This document shows, in pieces, positions 8,614 through 17,621 of a DNA stretch of 64,000 nucleotides. How positions within the stretch are numbered: the stretch's first letter is position 1; every line of letters starts with the position of its first letter. This stretch comes from an uncultured Flavobacteriales bacterium (GTDB lineage Bacteria; Bacteroidota; Bacteroidia; Flavobacteriales_D; CAJJDF01): positions 1-64,000 of the forward strand of contig CAJJDF010000016.1 in the NCBI GenBank assembly GCA_905182785.1, written 5' to 3'. Below the pieces are notes generated by a model. It saw only the letters and a list, made by a program, of their open reading frames with translations, made no database searches and was not told where the DNA came from. Made by a program: the position numbers and the translations under genes.

Positions 8614-10896
8614 TTAGTTATTCAATTTCATCATTCTAACCTCCACACGTCTGTTTTTAGACTTGTCTTCTTCGTTATCGTTAGTTTCAGCAGGTTTTTC
8701 TTCTCCGTAGTTTTTAATTACGATACGGTTAGCGTCAATCCCTTTACTAATTAAGTACTTTCTCGTCTGTACCGATCTTTTGTTAGAAAGATTCATATTA
8801 TAATCCAAAGTTCCGTCACTGTCAGTATGACCAAGGATAAGTATGAGTGTATTTGCATTCATATTTACTTTGGTGGAGAAGGTGGCCAGCTTTGTTTTGT
8901 ACTGGGTTCTCATATTCGATTTATCCGAATCAAAATAGACATTCACATAATCCATTGTTACCATATCGTCCAATACTTCTGCAACAGTCATTTTATCCAT
9001 TTCTTTTTTGTTGTTATCTAACAATTCATCAATGTCAACTTTTTCTACTCTTGGGTATCTTATTCCGTCTCTAGTTTTCTTTCTTCTAGAAGTAGGACAA
9101 CCAAAGTTATCTGCTGGTCCTGGCTCATTCACACAAGAATCTATGTTATCGTTCAGTCCATCTCCATCACTATCTTGGCAACAAGTCAACTGTTCTAATG
9201 GACAACCATTATTCTCGTAAACTCCGGGAATAGTAGGACATCTATCAATCGTGTCAATAATTCCATCTTTGTCCGTATCTGGGCAACCTTTGTTTACTCT
9301 AAACCCTTTTTGAGTAGGACAAGCATCTTCGTAATCCATAATTCCATCTCTGTCTGTATCAGGACAACCGTTATATTTTCTTGGTCCTTTCACGTATGGA
9401 CAAAAATCTTTGTAATCAGGAATTCTATCGCCATCTGCGTCAGGGCAACCTTTCATTTTCCAAGTTCCAGAATCAGTAGGACATAAATCTAATTTATCCG
9501 ACACTTTATCATTGTCAATGTCACTTGGCATTTTATGTTTTATTCCAAATACAATACCTGCATATACATTCGCATTGAACATTCTTCTTTGTCCTAACAA
9601 ATTATTAATATTATTGGCTCCAAAAAATATGTTTTTAACCCTGGCATAAGCTCCTACATTCACTTGTCCATTCCTTTGCAAGGAAACAGGTATACCTGCT
9701 GACCAATCTGCTGTTTCATACCTTGCTCCAATCGTATTAATCATTAAATCATGAACTCTTGAAGGATCGCTTTTTTCCCAAATAGGGAAAGAGCCAGAAT
9801 AATTTAAATAGAAATTAGGTAGAATTTGATAATCAAATTGAAGATTTAGAGCAGTTGGCAGCCTCATTCTAAAATTCGTGTCTTCATCCACTTGGTTGTT
9901 TGTAACAGTAGGCAAAACCTGACCTTGAATTTCATTTTCATTCAGTTTTTGATCAAATAAGGTGATGTAATTAATGGTATTATTTTGGTCATTAATAAAA
10001 TTATAAGAATTGGTATCTTTTGTATATTTAAGACTTCCTATATTAGTAATAGAAGCACCAACCTTGTACTTATACTTATTCATGTGTTTACTCGGGTTCT
10101 TTCTTCTTCTATCCATTTCATAATAGAAATCTTTGTATTTTGGTCTGTATTCATAGACAACACCCAAATCCATTCCAATCCCTAGATTTGAAGAGAAAAG
10201 TTGATTTTTATCGTCACTTTCTCCATATTTAAACTCCATATTATCATAAGTCAGTTGTTCATTTGCATTAAAAGTAACAGGGCCTCCTTCTGTGTATAAA
10301 AAACGGGCAGTAATTCCATTTAAAATTTTAAATGTTAATCCAGCTTTCCAGAAATTTTCTCTGTCATCAATTAGTGTTCTTGAATAAGTCAAGTTGTGTT
10401 CCACCCATTTCATTTGAGAGAAACTTAACTTTCCTTGATTAAATTCCTTCCCAATACTATTTGTATCCCCAGTGAAGGAATTAAAATCCAATAAACTGAG
10501 TTGATCTTCTAACCCATCAAAATTGGTAAACTCCTTATACCTGATAGAATAACCAATAGCATCTTTAGGTGTTATTTCCAAGAAACCTGTAAAGGCTGTT
10601 GCCTCAATCATTTCACTATAATAACCTTTAAAAATCGGTTTTTTATAGGCACTTTTGTCTGGGGTATTATGGATGAAATTATTGAAGTTATTTCCAATGT
10701 AATTATTCGAATAAGTATAGTTTCCTCCAAAACCAATTGCCCATTTGTATCTGTTGTCAGCTAAAGAAGCAGGTTGAACTAGAGCACTAAAAGATCCTGC
10801 ATAATTTTCATTTACAAAAGAATTATAATGAGTTTGAGATTTAGTATTAAAGTTAAATAAGGAGAGAGCGAAGAATATAAATAGGTATTTTTTCAT
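8614..10896 (-). CDS. OmpA-family protein: DUF5723-like barrel, thrombospondin type 3 repeats, OmpA domain
   Basis: A 760-residue outer-membrane protein. A signal peptide (1-20, ending NTKSQ) is followed by a DUF5723-like segment (SALVQPASLADNRYKW) and a barrel region to about residue 455. Five thrombospondin type 3 repeats follow (forms such as DTDRDGIMDYEDACP), which bind calcium and form a stiff stalk. The C-terminal OmpA domain (about 650-750) has GHTDSDGTLDYN and LSNKRSVQTRKYL and should bind peptidoglycan in the periplasm. Such proteins link outer membrane and cell wall. Single gene with its own terminator. Confidence 0.85.
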   Translation of the reverse strand: MKKYLFIFFALSLFNFNTKSQTHYNSFVNENYAGSFSALVQPASLADNRYKWAIGFGGNYTYSNNYIGNNFNNFIHNTPDKSAYKKPIFKGYYSEMIEATAFTGFLEITPKDAIGYSIRYKEFTNFDGLEDQLSLLDFNSFTGDTNSIGKEFNQGKLSFSQMKWVEHNLTYSRTLIDDRENFWKAGLTFKILNGITARFLYTEGGPVTFNANEQLTYDNMEFKYGESDDKNQLFSSNLGIGMDLGVVYEYRPKYKDFYYEMDRRRKNPSKHMNKYKYKVGASITNIGSLKYTKDTNSYNFINDQNNTINYITLFDQKLNENEIQGQVLPTVTNNQVDEDTNFRMRLPTALNLQFDYQILPNFYLNYSGSFPIWEKSDPSRVHDLMINTIGARYETADWSAGIPVSLQRNGQVNVGAYARVKNIFFGANNINNLLGQRRMFNANVYAGIVFGIKHKMPSDIDNDKVSDKLDLCPTDSGTWKMKGCPDADGDRIPDYKDFCPYVKGPRKYNGCPDTDRDGIMDYEDACPTQKGFRVNKGCPDTDKDGIIDTIDRCPTIPGVYENNGCPLEQLTCCQDSDGDGLNDNIDSCVNEPGPADNFGCPTSRRKKTRDGIRYPRVEKVDIDELLDNNKKEMDKMTVAEVLDDMVTMDYVNVYFDSDKSNMRTQYKTKLATFSTKVNMNANTLILILGHTDSDGTLDYNMNLSNKRSVQTRKYLISKGIDANRIVIKNYGEEKPAETNDNEEDKSKNRRVEVRMMKLNN

Positions 10897-11022
10897 CCGG
10901 TATTTTTTTAAATAGAGTAAGTTAACTTTTTTAAAGGTAATATTTTTTATATATTTATGTGGTTAAGTTTATGTAGCTTAACATCTTTATTTATTAATCG
11001 AATTATTTTTTTTATAAAAGGA

Positions 11023-11184
11023 ATGTTAGACAAGTTTTTATATTATCTCAATCCACTTACATTGTTCAATAGAAATAAGGAGGATTCAATTAATGCATCG
11101 CATAAGTCAATGCAATTAGTTAATAGAATTTCTATTTATTTATTTATTTTTTGTTTGGTTATGATTGCAAGAAAGTACCTTTAA
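11023..11184 (+). CDS. Small membrane protein, DUF6728-like (53 residues)
   Basis: Starting from the ATG at 11023, preceded by a purine-rich AAAAGGA, a 53-residue protein is encoded: a short basic N-terminus with YLNPLTLFNR, then LVNRISIYLFIFCLVMIA as a single membrane helix. The pattern of NP-x-LF and NRIS followed by one helix resembles the small DUF6728 proteins of Bacteroidota as I recall them. The longer in-frame extension upstream (10957) looks non-coding. Its stop overlaps the stop of the converging MutS-like gene by four bases. Function unknown. Confidence 0.55.
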   Translation: MLDKFLYYLNPLTLFNRNKEDSINASHKSMQLVNRISIYLFIFCLVMIARKYL

Positions 11185-12977
11185 ATCGAATTAGTGATTC
11201 CCATTTTTTTCATCAAGAATTGAGCATTCATGTTTGAGCAAATTCCTGGTTTCAATTTGTAATCAAATATTAAATTATCATTTTCAATTTCTACATCAAA
11301 ATAGCTGTTTTCTATTTGTGAAGGGAAATCATTTTTTAGGCTACACAAAGATAAATCATGTGTTGCAATAATTCCAGCAGTTTTGTAGTTAATTAATTGT
11401 TGCACAAATCTTTTTGAACCTTCTGCTTTGTCTTTTGAGTTTGTTCCTTTGAGTATTTCATCTAGAATTATGAATAGTTTTTCTCCAGATTTTAGTTTGT
11501 TTACAATAAGTTGTAGGCGCTTTAATTCCGAATAAAAATAAGATTCATTTTCCGACAAAGAATCAGTTGTTCTCATACTAGAAAACAAAGGGAGAGGAGT
11601 AAAGCTAAATTTTGTAGCAGACACTGATGCTCCACTCATTGCAAGAATAAGATTTACACCTATTGCTCTCAAAAAAGTACTTTTTCCAGCCATGTTAGCT
11701 CCAGTAATAATTGTGAATTTTTGTAAGTTGTCTAATTCAAAATTATTTACAACTCTTGTTTTATTGTTGAGCAAGGGGTGAGCCAAATTTTCTGCAGAAA
11801 GAACAATGTCTTTATCCATTTCAGGAAAATTATTGGTAGGGTTATTAAAATGAAAATTACCTAAACTACTAACTGTTTCCATTTCATATACAGCCTCAAA
11901 CCAATTCTTTATTTCTTCGGAATTGGAGCTGAGCCATTCCTTAAGTTTAAACAAGTAGTTCAAATCCCACAACATTAAAACATTCATTAGAATAGCAAAA
12001 ACAGGATTACTTCTGTTGTCAATTTGTTCCGTAATTTTGGTCAATTTTCCGATTTCAATAGAAGCAGACTTGTTATTCGTCTTTAGTTTAGATTTTATTA
12101 AATTCAATTTCTCTGATACAAATTCTTCGTTTTCTATACAGTTTGACAATACTTGGTGTTGAGATAATACAGATAAATAATTGCCAATATTTTTATGTTG
12201 TGTATTTATTATTTTTAAATTTTTTCCTGTTATTCCTAATGGAATAAATAAAATAAACACCAATAATGAAGACGGAATGATGGAATAGGAAGCGAGAATT
12301 ATAGACATTATAGAGATTATAGGAATAAGGATTAATAAAGCTCTCCAAATCGCTTTGTTTTCAAAAACAGGAATTTCCTTGGCCTTCCAATTAAGTAGTT
12401 TTTCTATTTCTGATTCATTCGATTTAAAATGCAATCCATTTGCTCTAAAATTTTGTCTCCAATCAATTTTTGTTGCTAATTCTTGAGTTGCTTTTTGCCT
12501 GTTTTTAATTTCTATTTTATCTGTTTCAAAATTCAAGAGTAAGTCTGCCAATTGTTCTTCAGAATGAAAAGAAGTAGTTCTATTCAAATATTGAAATAAA
12601 GATTTTTCTCCAAACAAATCAATATCATGAGAGTAATTGTGTTGGCTATTTATAAAACGATTTCCGTTTCCATAATGAGAATAATCTCCTTCAATACAAG
12701 AGATTTCATCTTCATTAATTTTTTTCTTTTTTTCTAAAATCGATAAATAAGTTTTTTCTCGACTATTCAACCTTACTAAGAAGCCAAATATAATAACGGG
12801 AACAATTGCTCCAAAAAGAATATTGAAATTACCAAGATAAATGGTGAAAGCAATGAGAATAATTAATGCAATGAAAGCCGCTATTCTAGAAATCATTATC
12901 CCAGAGAGTTTTTTCTTTTGTTTAATTATTAAATCATTTAAATGATTAATGTTGTTGTGATAAATATCTAATTGCAT
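11181..12977 (-). CDS. Membrane-anchored MutS-related ATPase
   Basis: 598 residues. The C-terminal third is a MutS-type ATPase: Walker A GANMAGKST at 426-434, Walker B LFIILDE at 501-507, the GTNS motif right after it, and the ATHD switch histidine. The N-terminus lacks the mismatch-binding domain of MutS; instead it has membrane segments at about 31-68 and 210-246, with a helical lever-like region between. This architecture is a known but uncharacterised Bacteroidota family, distinct from MutS1 and MutS2, and mismatch repair should not be assumed. A CAAAGTTA box (minus TAACTTTG) lies 17 bases upstream of the start. Confidence 0.8.
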   Translation of the reverse strand: MQLDIYHNNINHLNDLIIKQKKKLSGIMISRIAAFIALIILIAFTIYLGNFNILFGAIVPVIIFGFLVRLNSREKTYLSILEKKKKINEDEISCIEGDYSHYGNGNRFINSQHNYSHDIDLFGEKSLFQYLNRTTSFHSEEQLADLLLNFETDKIEIKNRQKATQELATKIDWRQNFRANGLHFKSNESEIEKLLNWKAKEIPVFENKAIWRALLILIPIISIMSIILASYSIIPSSLLVFILFIPLGITGKNLKIINTQHKNIGNYLSVLSQHQVLSNCIENEEFVSEKLNLIKSKLKTNNKSASIEIGKLTKITEQIDNRSNPVFAILMNVLMLWDLNYLFKLKEWLSSNSEEIKNWFEAVYEMETVSSLGNFHFNNPTNNFPEMDKDIVLSAENLAHPLLNNKTRVVNNFELDNLQKFTIITGANMAGKSTFLRAIGVNLILAMSGASVSATKFSFTPLPLFSSMRTTDSLSENESYFYSELKRLQLIVNKLKSGEKLFIILDEILKGTNSKDKAEGSKRFVQQLINYKTAGIIATHDLSLCSLKNDFPSQIENSYFDVEIENDNLIFDYKLKPGICSNMNAQFLMKKMGITNSI

Positions 12978-12994
12978 TCAATAATTATTTAGAC

Positions 12995-13002
12995 CAAAGT
13001 TA
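12995..13002 (-). promoter_or_regulatory. -7 promoter box TAACTTTG for the MutS-like gene
   Basis: Minus-strand TAACTTTG matches TAnnTTTG and ends 17 bases before the ATG at 12977. Confidence 0.35.
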
Positions 13003-13124
13003 AAAGGATTATTGCTTAAATAATAGTTTTTATTCTAGAACATTTATAAGTTTGTGGTAAAAGGTATTTTAAAACAAAATTGACTTTTATTAAAATATAA
13101 AATACAAAACACGAAAAATATTAT

Positions 13125-14468
13125 ATGAAAAAAATTGCAATTCTTGGGGCTGGAAGATCATCATCTAGTTTAATAAGGTATTTATTAGAACAGTCGGAGC
13201 AGTATTCTTGGAAAATAAGAGTATGCGATTACGATTTAGAAATAGCTAAGCAAAAAGTCAATAATCACCCAAATGCAGAGGCAGTGAAGTTTGATGTGTT
13301 TGATCATGCAGAAGTGGAGAGAGAGATTGGAAAAGCAGATTTAGTATTATCTATGTTGCCTGCTAGAATGCACATCCATGTAATAGAAGAGTCAATAAAA
13401 CAAAAGAAAAGTGTGGTAACACCTTCTTATATTTCGCCCGAGGTGAAAGCGCTAGATGAAGCAGCTAAAGCAGCAGGGATTTTAATAATGAATGAATTGG
13501 GTGTGGATCCAGGAATTGATCACATGTCGGCAATGAAATTGCTAAACGAAATACGAGAAGAAGGTGGAGAGATATTAGATTTCGAATCTTTTACAGGAGG
13601 CCTGGTGGCACCTGAAAGTGATAATAACCCATGGAATTATAAATTCACTTGGAATCCAAGGAATGTAGTTTTAGCAGGTCAAGGAGGGCCCGCAAAATTT
13701 ATAGAAGAAGGAAGGTATAAGTATATACCATACAATAAGTTATTCCGTAGAACCGAGTTTATTGAGATTGAAGGACATGGAAAGTTTGAAGGAATCGCCA
13801 ACCGTGATTCATTAAAATACCAATCGGTTTATGATTTAGAAAAGATAAATACACTTTACCGAGGTACACTTAGAAGAGTTGGTTTTTCTAGAGCTTGGGA
13901 TGTATTTGTGCAAATAGGTGCAACAGACGACAGTTATCAAATGGAAAATACGGAAGAAATGACTTACCGTGATTTCATCAATTCATTTTTATCTTATGAT
14001 AGATCAGATTCTGTAGAACTTAAATTAAGGCATTACCTTAAAATTGATCATGATGATGAACTGTGGCAAAAACTAGAATGGTTAGGAATATTTGAAAATA
14101 AAAAAGTAGGGTTGAAAGATGCTACACCAGCACAAATTCTTCAAAAGATATTGGAAGACAAGTGGACACTTGACCCAGAAGACAAAGATATGATTGTGAT
14201 GTGGCATAAGATTGTTTACAATAATAAGTCTGGAGAAAGGAAAGAAATTCATTCGAGTATGGTTTCTATTGGAGAAGACCAAACTTATACCGCAATGAGT
14301 AATACAGTAGGATTGCCTTTAGGGATTTGTTGTAAATTGATTTTGGAGGGTGAAATCAAGGCAAAGGGAGTACAAATGCCACTTGCAAAAGAATTTTATT
14401 TACCAATTCTTAAAGAATTAGAACAATACAATATTTCATTTAGCGAGAAAGAGATTCTCTCGAATTAG
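13125..14468 (+). CDS. Saccharopine dehydrogenase family protein (saccharopine reductase-like)
   Basis: A cytosolic NAD(P)-dependent oxidoreductase of 447 residues. The N-terminus KKIAILGAGRSSSSLIRYLL is the nucleotide-binding Rossmann motif, and MNELGVDPGIDHMSA together with LDFESFTGGLVAPESDNNPW are characteristic of saccharopine reductases that interconvert saccharopine and its semialdehyde precursor in lysine metabolism. No lysine-ketoglutarate reductase partner is adjacent, so direction and pathway are unclear. Interesting beside the decayed aspartokinase at the window start, as both touch lysine metabolism, but they are 13 kb apart. Single gene with a strong terminator. Confidence 0.8.
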   Translation: MKKIAILGAGRSSSSLIRYLLEQSEQYSWKIRVCDYDLEIAKQKVNNHPNAEAVKFDVFDHAEVEREIGKADLVLSMLPARMHIHVIEESIKQKKSVVTPSYISPEVKALDEAAKAAGILIMNELGVDPGIDHMSAMKLLNEIREEGGEILDFESFTGGLVAPESDNNPWNYKFTWNPRNVVLAGQGGPAKFIEEGRYKYIPYNKLFRRTEFIEIEGHGKFEGIANRDSLKYQSVYDLEKINTLYRGTLRRVGFSRAWDVFVQIGATDDSYQMENTEEMTYRDFINSFLSYDRSDSVELKLRHYLKIDHDDELWQKLEWLGIFENKKVGLKDATPAQILQKILEDKWTLDPEDKDMIVMWHKIVYNNKSGERKEIHSSMVSIGEDQTYTAMSNTVGLPLGICCKLILEGEIKAKGVQMPLAKEFYLPILKELEQYNISFSEKEILSN

Positions 14469-14492
14469 TGTAAAAGAGAATTACAAAATTTT

Positions 14493-14523
14493 AAAAGGAC
14501 AACTGATTTAGTTGTCCTTTTTA
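14493..14523 (+). terminator. Intrinsic terminator of the saccharopine dehydrogenase gene
   Basis: AAAAGGACAAC (14493-14503) pairs with GTTGTCCTTTT (14511-14521) across TGATTTA, then T residues. Perfect 11-bp stem. Confidence 0.9.
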
Positions 14524-14649
14524 TTTATTACTCAACTAGACTCCCTTTTTTATAGTGGAATTAAAGCGGTGTGTTATTTTCTAAAAATCATTTCAAACTT
14601 CATCTCACATTAATTAATCTAGGTTAAGAGTGCTTTGGACTCCATTACT

Positions 14650-14657
14650 TAAATTTG
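14650..14657 (+). promoter_or_regulatory. -7 promoter box TAAATTTG for the pirin gene
   Basis: TAAATTTG matches TAnnTTTG and lies 26 bases before the ATG at 14684. Confidence 0.35.
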
Positions 14658-14683
14658 TTTAAGATTTTATTAAAAATAGAATT

Positions 14684-15547
14684 ATGGAAAAGAAAATTAA
14701 ACAAATAATACCTGCACAATTGGTAAATATGGGCGGTCACATGTTGGACCAACCTTTGCCAGTTCATGGATTGGATTATGTTGATCCATTTTTATTAATT
14801 CACCATTGGAAGAGTGAATTACCAGGAGACCAAAGACAGCAAGATGCTGGTGTGGGACCACATCCTCACAGAGGATTTTCTCCAGTTACATTTATATTTA
14901 AAGGAGAAGTAAATCACCAAGATTCATTAGGTAATAATGCAATGGTAAAAGAAGGTGGAACACAATGGATGTTTGCTGGAAGTGGAATTACTCACAGTGA
15001 GCGATTTTCTAAAAAATTAGTTAAAAATGGAGGCGAACTTGAGTTTATTCAGTTTTGGGTTAATACACCTGGAGAACACAAAATGAAACCTCCTTTTTAT
15101 AAACCTATATCCAAAGAAGAAACTCCAGTCATAGAAACAGATAAATCTAAAGTCTATATAGTTTCGGGAGAGCTAAACGGAATAAAAGGAGCAGTAGAAA
15201 CTTATTCGCCACAATTGTTATTGAGAGGAGAAGTGAAAGAAAGCGGAGAATTGGAGATTCCAATACCGGCAAATTTTAATTCTTTACTTTATTTGCTTGA
15301 TGGAGAAATAGTTGCTAACGAACAAAAAATGAAAGCCAAAGACATGGCAGTTTATGAATTGGAAGAAGGAAGTATTTCTTTCAAAGCAAATAAAGATACT
15401 CGTTTCATGATTTTATCAGGAGAACCAATTGGCGAAAAAATTGCTCAGTATGGTCCTTTTGTAATGAACAACCAAACAGAAATTATGCAAGCCCTAAGAG
15501 ATTCTCAAATGGGAAAAATGGGAGTGCTTATTGAAGAGTTTGATTGA
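14684..15547 (+). CDS. Pirin family protein
   Basis: A 287-residue cytosolic bicupin. The N-terminal cupin shows the pirin signature HPHRGFSPVTFIFKGEVNHQDS and SGITHSER, with the histidines and a glutamate that bind one iron; the C-terminal half is the pirin C domain (LLYLLDGE, ILSGEPIGE). Bacterial pirins have been reported as quercetin 2,3-dioxygenases or as redox-dependent regulators; neither can be chosen here. Preceded by its own promoter box, followed by a long palindrome at 15663. Confidence 0.85.
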   Translation: MEKKIKQIIPAQLVNMGGHMLDQPLPVHGLDYVDPFLLIHHWKSELPGDQRQQDAGVGPHPHRGFSPVTFIFKGEVNHQDSLGNNAMVKEGGTQWMFAGSGITHSERFSKKLVKNGGELEFIQFWVNTPGEHKMKPPFYKPISKEETPVIETDKSKVYIVSGELNGIKGAVETYSPQLLLRGEVKESGELEIPIPANFNSLLYLLDGEIVANEQKMKAKDMAVYELEEGSISFKANKDTRFMILSGEPIGEKIAQYGPFVMNNQTEIMQALRDSQMGKMGVLIEEFD

Positions 15548-15662
15548 TAATTTTTGCCCTTCTCTAAATCCTATTGAAAAATGGAAGTGTAGAGGTATGA
15601 ATTTGAAATAGCTCTCAGGTATTTAAATATCATTCTTTAATCCTTCTGCTAACAACCCTAGA

Positions 15663-15706
15663 AATAAGTTAATACAGTTGTTAATTAACAACTGTATTAA
15701 CTTATT
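15663..15706. repeat. Perfect 44-bp palindrome between convergent genes
   Basis: Arms of 22 bases meet without a spacer at 15684/15685: the left arm starts AATAAGTTAATACAG and the right arm ends CTGTATTAACTTATT. All 22 pairs are complementary. It lies 116 bases after the pirin stop and 12 bases beyond the stop of the converging 106-residue gene. No long T-run follows on either strand, so it is not a textbook terminator, though a bidirectional terminator is the simplest role. Confidence 0.9.
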
Positions 15707-15718
15707 AGATTCAATCTG

Positions 15719-16039
15719 TTATGAGATAGCTTTTATTAATTTTAATTCAACTACCTCGTCAAGGCAAATACTATATCCTCCTGCGTTAGCTTCTTTAACT
15801 ATTTTTTCAAAGTTTTTTTTCTTTTGAGTTAATTCAATGATTTTATCGTCCAAAACTTGTTGATTTATGGTATGGTCTTGCTCCCAGTTGCGCATGTACT
15901 GAAGTTTATATTCGTTTATATTTTTATTTATAATTGAGGTAAGAATAGTCTTTGCCTCATTTGGGTTATATACACCACTTATTAAATTTGATTTGTTCAA
16001 TTGTTTAATTGAGTTCATAATGTTTTGTTTTTGACTCAT
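15719..16039 (-). CDS. Unknown 106-residue protein divergent from a LysR regulator
   Basis: No family recognised. The protein has no signal peptide or membrane helix; it is charged and mostly helical, with a Lys/Glu-rich segment at about residues 65-83 and one cysteine (C92). The start ATG at 16039 has no better upstream alternative. It faces the LysR gene across 422 bases, and an inverted repeat with a central single base lies 118 bases upstream of its start. By the usual arrangement of LysR systems this would be the regulated target, but LysR targets are normally enzymes or transporters, so the pairing is unusual. Confidence 0.55.
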   Translation of the reverse strand: MSQKQNIMNSIKQLNKSNLISGVYNPNEAKTILTSIINKNINEYKLQYMRNWEQDHTINQQVLDDKIIELTQKKKNFEKIVKEANAGGYSICLDEVVELKLIKAIS

Positions 16040-16461
16040 AGAGTCAGTTAAACTTCAATTTCATATTAGTTGCTTGCTTTCTTTAAGCTGATATGAAGTA
16101 AGCTTTATTTTACATTACAAATCTCGGATAAACTTATACTACATGAAAGTTTAATATTTTTATGTAATACATAAAAAATATTTATGTATTGTAGGTACTG
16201 TATTTTAATAATATTTATTTTTATTTCACATCAGTTATACAATAATATCTAACTGAATAAATTAAGCTGTATTACACTTAAATATTTAATATACAATGTT
16301 TAGAAGTTTTTATTATTTTGGTTTATTAAAGTAGACAAGCTGTTTTTTAAATTAACATTTCGGTCTGTAAAAGGAGTTTTGTCAATGATATTTTTAATAA
16401 TGGACTTCATAAATAGATATATTACATTATATTTATAACACATTATATATAAAAATATTTT
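16040..16461. other. 422-bp divergent intergenic region, AT-rich, operator-like
   Basis: No reading frame of note. Besides the inverted repeat at 16157-16177 it carries further TTATGTAT-like half sites at 16181-16190 and many A/T tracts up to the LysR start. It probably holds both divergent promoters, but I see no clean TAnnTTTG box for either. Confidence 0.5.
16157..16177. promoter_or_regulatory. 21-bp inverted repeat, candidate LysR binding site
   Basis: TTTTTATGTA (16157-16166), one central A, then TACATAAAAA (16168-16177): perfect 10-base arms. It includes the T-N11-A spacing typical of LysR-family sites, and a further half site TTATGTA follows at 16182-16188. Position is 118 bases upstream of the unknown gene and 285 upstream of lysR. 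Confidence 0.45.
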
Positions 16462-17352
16462 ATGAATTACACTTTACATCAGTTAAAAATATTTCTTGAA
16501 GTAGTAAGACAAGGTACTATTACTAAGGCAGCAGATGAAATGCATATGTCACAACCTGCACTCTCTATTCAACTCAAAAATTTTCAAGCCCAATTTGACA
16601 TTCCTTTAACAGAGATTATAGGAAAGAAAACTCACGTTACAGAGTTTGGAAAATCTATTTCAGTTATCATAGAAAACATTTTGAATGAAGCGGAAGCTAT
16701 TAAATATAAGACCAAAGAGTATAATGGTCTTTTTTCAGGAAAATTAAGAATTTCTATAGCCTCTACTGGTAAATACGTGATTCCTTATTTTCTAAGTGAT
16801 TTTTTAAAAAATAACTCAGGAATAGATTTAACCTTAGATGTATCGAATAAAACCAGTGTGATAAATAGTCTAAAGAATAATGAAATTGATTTCGCATTTG
16901 TATCTGTTTTACCTACGGATTTAAAAGTAAATGAAGAGATTTTACTAGAGAATAAATTGTATTTGGTGGGGAATGAAAAGAATATCGAAAATGAAAAAAC
17001 ATTAATTTACCGAGAAGATGGTTCTGCAACAGGTGCGGCAATGGTAGATTATTTTAGTAATTCTAAAGAAAGAAAAAGTTTGAAGTTAACTTCAAATGAA
17101 GCGGTGAAACAGGCTTGTATTGCAGGGGTTGGTTACTCTATTTTGCCTTTAATAGGCATTAAGAATGAGTTGTCTAATAAACAATTATACATTGTTCCTT
17201 CCAAGGGTTTACCAATAACAACAAATTGGAGGTTAATCTGGTTACAAAGCAAAAAGCTATCACCAGTTGCCGAAGCTTTTTTGAATCATATAAAAACAAA
17301 CAAGCACGATATTATTCAAAAACAATTTAATTGGTATTTGAGTTATAGATAA
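16462..17352 (+). CDS. LysR-family transcriptional regulator
   Basis: A 296-residue regulator. Residues 1-60 form the winged helix-turn-helix (YTLHQLKIFLEVVRQGTITKAAD, then MSQPALSIQLKNF), followed by the linker helix and a type 2 periplasmic-binding-like effector domain from about residue 90 (GKLRISIASTGKYVIPYFL). The overall pattern resembles CbbR/CysB-like members more than LysR itself, but the effector cannot be predicted. It is divergent from the 106-residue gene, the likely target. Confidence 0.88.
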   Translation: MNYTLHQLKIFLEVVRQGTITKAADEMHMSQPALSIQLKNFQAQFDIPLTEIIGKKTHVTEFGKSISVIIENILNEAEAIKYKTKEYNGLFSGKLRISIASTGKYVIPYFLSDFLKNNSGIDLTLDVSNKTSVINSLKNNEIDFAFVSVLPTDLKVNEEILLENKLYLVGNEKNIENEKTLIYREDGSATGAAMVDYFSNSKERKSLKLTSNEAVKQACIAGVGYSILPLIGIKNELSNKQLYIVPSKGLPITTNWRLIWLQSKKLSPVAEAFLNHIKTNKHDIIQKQFNWYLSYR

Positions 17353-17582
17353 CGAAGGTTTAACTTTTTTATAGAATGAATAGTCTTTAAAAGAAAAGTG
17401 ATTTAAGATCCAAGGTTTTATTAAAAGTAGAATTAAGTTTATATTTTGCTTCGTTTTTTTATCAGAGGAAAAGAAACACGGGTTGCAAAAACCAAAGTTT
17501 AAAATATAACACAGAGTAATATTCACTCATCCTCATTATTATCCTATTATAAAAAGATAAAGATTAAAAGTAGAATAATTTG

Positions 17583-17590
17583 TATTTTTG
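17583..17590 (+). promoter_or_regulatory. -7 promoter box TATTTTTG for the M3 peptidase
   Basis: TATTTTTG matches TAnnTTTG, 31 bases before the ATG at 17622. The preceding gap carries a 14-mer ATTAAAAGTAGAAT twice (17420-17433, 17563-17576), of unknown meaning. Confidence 0.4.
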
Positions 17591-17621
17591 TTTTTCGTAA
17601 AATAAAGAACAAACACATTCA

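Noticed and set aside
10957-11022. Upstream extension of the small membrane protein
   Set aside because: A second hydrophobic stretch without a ribosome-binding signal; the ATG at 11023 has a better context and matches the family length.
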